A stretch of 42,989 nucleotides of DNA, taken from positions 1-42,989 of the forward strand of contig CAYZPW010000017.1 in assembly GCA_964480475.1 (NCBI GenBank), written 5' to 3'. Every line of letters begins with the position of its first letter. Within the stretch, counting starts at the first letter, position 1. The notes beneath the pieces are model-generated. The model saw only the letters and a list, made by a program, of their open reading frames with translations. It had not been told where the DNA came from and did no database searches. This document shows positions 41,980 through 42,989 of this stretch, one piece after another. Both the position numbers and the translations under genes were made by a program. The DNA is from CAYZPW01 sp964480475. GTDB lineage: Bacteria > B130-G9.

Positions 41980-42440
41980 TATTGGTCCTTTCTCGCCCAG
42001 TCGTAGGGGATCTTCGAGCCGTGCGCCGGGAGGCGATACTCATCCGGGTCATCGTAGTTGTATAACTTGTCGGGGATGTTGACGATGATGCCCTCCTTCT
42101 CGCTGACGCACTTGAACCCGTGATACACGCCCTTGGGGATGACCAGCAGAATGGGGTTGTGCTCGCCCATAAAGAACTCGTTGATCTCGCCTCTGGTAGG
42201 CGACGCTTCACGGTCATCGTAAAGCACGACCTTCATCATGCCCGAGACCGCCGTGAAGTGGTCGGTTTGATGCTTGTGGTAGTGCCAGGCCTTGACGACG
42301 CCCGGATAGCCCGTCGTCATGTATGCCTGCCCAAACTCCGTGAAGTACTCCTCGCCGTCGTCGTTTCTGAGTATCTCCATCAGGCGACCCCGCTCGTCGG
42401 GGATAACATTCAGCTTCTTGACCTTAACGCCCTCGATCAT
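41979..42440 (-). CDS. dTDP-4-dehydrorhamnose 3,5-epimerase-like cupin
   Basis: This 153-residue cupin is of the RmlC-related type. It shows the N-terminal strand VIPDERGRLMEILRNDD, QAYMTTGYPGVVKAWHYHKHQTDHF (with the His cluster near residues 53-61) and SGMMKVVLYDDREASPT. The strand ILLVIPKGVYHGFKCVSEKEGIIVNIPDKLYN includes the conserved His and Tyr. RmlC epimerises C3 and C5 of the 4-keto sugar made by RmlB. At 153 residues it is shorter than enteric RmlC (about 180), so a 3-epimerase or related cupin is possible and I leave the symbol blank. The ATG at 42440 has a strong AGGAGG site and heads the rmlC-rmlB-pta operon. Confidence 0.85.
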   Translation of the reverse strand: MIEGVKVKKLNVIPDERGRLMEILRNDDGEEYFTEFGQAYMTTGYPGVVKAWHYHKHQTDHFTAVSGMMKVVLYDDREASPTRGEINEFFMGEHNPILLVIPKGVYHGFKCVSEKEGIIVNIPDKLYNYDDPDEYRLPAHGSKIPYDWARKDQ

Positions 42441-42478
42441 GCGACCTCCTTATCGTCCTTATTGTATTGATGGCCACA

Positions 42479-42507
42479 ATACTATGGATACCGCTGTAGA
42501 TTTGCAA
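42479..42507 (-). promoter_or_regulatory. Promoter for the epimerase-rmlB-pta operon
   Basis: On the minus strand TTGCAA (42507-42502) is separated by 17 bases from TAGTAT (42484-42479). The first start codon is about 40 bases downstream with AGGAGG before it. Confidence 0.5.
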
Positions 42508-42551
42508 CACGCTACGTGTCGAAGAGAGGCGAGGTCACTGAAACCGGCTTG

Positions 42552-42953
42552 TCACGAGCGATCGGTCGGTGCAATCAGGCATTCAACGTGCCGGAGCAAG
42601 CCCTCAACCAGTTGAGTGGTTTGCACTCTGTTGAGGCCACCTTCGAGGTCTTCGAAAGACTCATAGCGGAACTGAACCGCAAAGTCCGTGAGGTCTGCCA
42701 GAGCAAGGAACTGGTTCGGAATCGACTGGTGTTGGTCCAAGAGGAGTTCGAGCAATTCCCCAAGATCATGAATCCTCGGGTACTCCAGGCCAACAAGGCT
42801 CAGCCAGGCTTTGAGGGTCTTCTCCACAGCTTGCTGCGCATGAAAACCATAAACCTCGTCCGCAAAAACGTCCGGGTCCGCCATGCCCTGGATGGCTCTC
42901 AGGTCTTTTTGAGCCATTGACAGCATCAGACGAGCGAATTCAAGGTCGCTCAT
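42552..42953 (-). CDS. HEPN domain protein of a HEPN/nucleotidyltransferase pair
   Basis: The 133-residue helical protein shows the HEPN signature: FARLMLSMAQKDL, YGFHAQQAVEKTLKAWLSLVG (about 35-55) and YPRIHDLGELLELLLDQ. HEPN/MNT pairs act as toxin-antitoxin-like modules in which the HEPN protein may be an RNase and the MNT protein modifies it. I do not see the catalytic Rx4-6H motif; the only Arg-His pair is the RIHD turn common to the whole family, so RNase activity is doubtful. The ATG at 42953 overlaps the 3' end of the upstream gene by 14 bases, the usual arrangement. It lies upstream of the rml operon, which has its own promoter. Confidence 0.85.
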   Translation of the reverse strand: MSDLEFARLMLSMAQKDLRAIQGMADPDVFADEVYGFHAQQAVEKTLKAWLSLVGLEYPRIHDLGELLELLLDQHQSIPNQFLALADLTDFAVQFRYESFEDLEGGLNRVQTTQLVEGLLRHVECLIAPTDRS

Positions 42954-42989
42954 AAAGCACCTTGCCGTCCCTCAAAGAGCGGCCGATAA
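42940..42989 (-). CDS. Nucleotidyltransferase (MNT)-like partner, C-terminal 15 residues (cut by window edge)
   Basis: Only the last codons are in the window: they read IGRSLRDGKVLYERP and stop at 42942-42940. The ending 'G-x-V-LYER' is common at the C-terminus of minimal nucleotidyltransferases that precede HEPN genes. The overlap with the HEPN start supports this. The identification is inference from 15 residues plus context. Confidence 0.5.
   Translation of the reverse strand, partial: IGRSLRDGKVLYERP

Overview
The window comes from a moderately GC-rich bacterium that I cannot place in a phylum. Long signal-peptide proteins built from Ig-like, FG-GAP and peptidase modules, many FHA, GAF, cyclase and SpoIIE-type signalling proteins, an anaerobic-type glycyl-radical activase and a phosphotransacetylase fit an uncultivated, probably anaerobic, Gram-negative-type lineage. 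That placement is inference. Most genes lie on the minus strand; the exceptions are the radical SAM/SpoIIE pair, the large cyclase-ATPase-TPR gene and a frameshifted remnant.

Layout. 0-1.3 kb: an ABC-type ATPase overlapping a TOPRIM-like partner that runs off the left edge, resembling a PARIS/OLD-type defence pair. 1.4-3.3 kb: rsmB and engB, translationally coupled. 3.4-16 kb: three large exported proteins (C39-like cysteine peptidase with Ig-like repeats, M14 zinc carboxypeptidase, seven-bladed FG-GAP propeller), with a Nudix hydrolase and an FHA-GAF histidine-kinase-like protein that lacks the phospho-accepting His. 16-27 kb: a signalling block with an MscS channel fused to a cyclic-nucleotide-binding domain, a Tat-signal radical SAM enzyme overlapping a SpoIIE-type phosphatase, an FHA-GAF adenylate cyclase, a bifunctional-nuclease-domain protein and a zinc ribbon-cyclase-AAA-TPR protein. 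Between the last two is a 0.7 kb stretch with a REP-like hairpin and what looks like the remains of a group II intron. 27-32 kb: CPBP protease, NrdG-like activase, BatA-like VWA protein, a frameshifted secreted-protein remnant and an ATP-grasp protein. 32-33.8 kb: three tightly packed genes of unknown function behind a consensus promoter. 34-37.4 kb: methyltransferase and recD2. 37.4-39.7 kb: a REP-associated transposase flanked by inverted hairpin arrays, adjoining a truncated restriction-endonuclease-like gene and its intact DNA methyltransferase. 39.9-42.4 kb: pta-rmlB-rmlC behind one promoter. 42.5-43 kb: a HEPN gene overlapping the tail of a nucleotidyltransferase-like partner at the right edge.

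Four copies of a palindromic element with ends GTAGGGG...CCCCTAC sit in intergenic spaces, and their arms appear interchangeable. A tRNA, rRNA, CRISPR array or prophage was not seen. The most unusual content is the truncated restriction-modification locus beside the REP transposase, the three-gene unknown operon, the edge-truncated ATPase/TOPRIM pair, the His-less histidine kinase coupled to a carboxypeptidase, and the degraded intron-like RNA.
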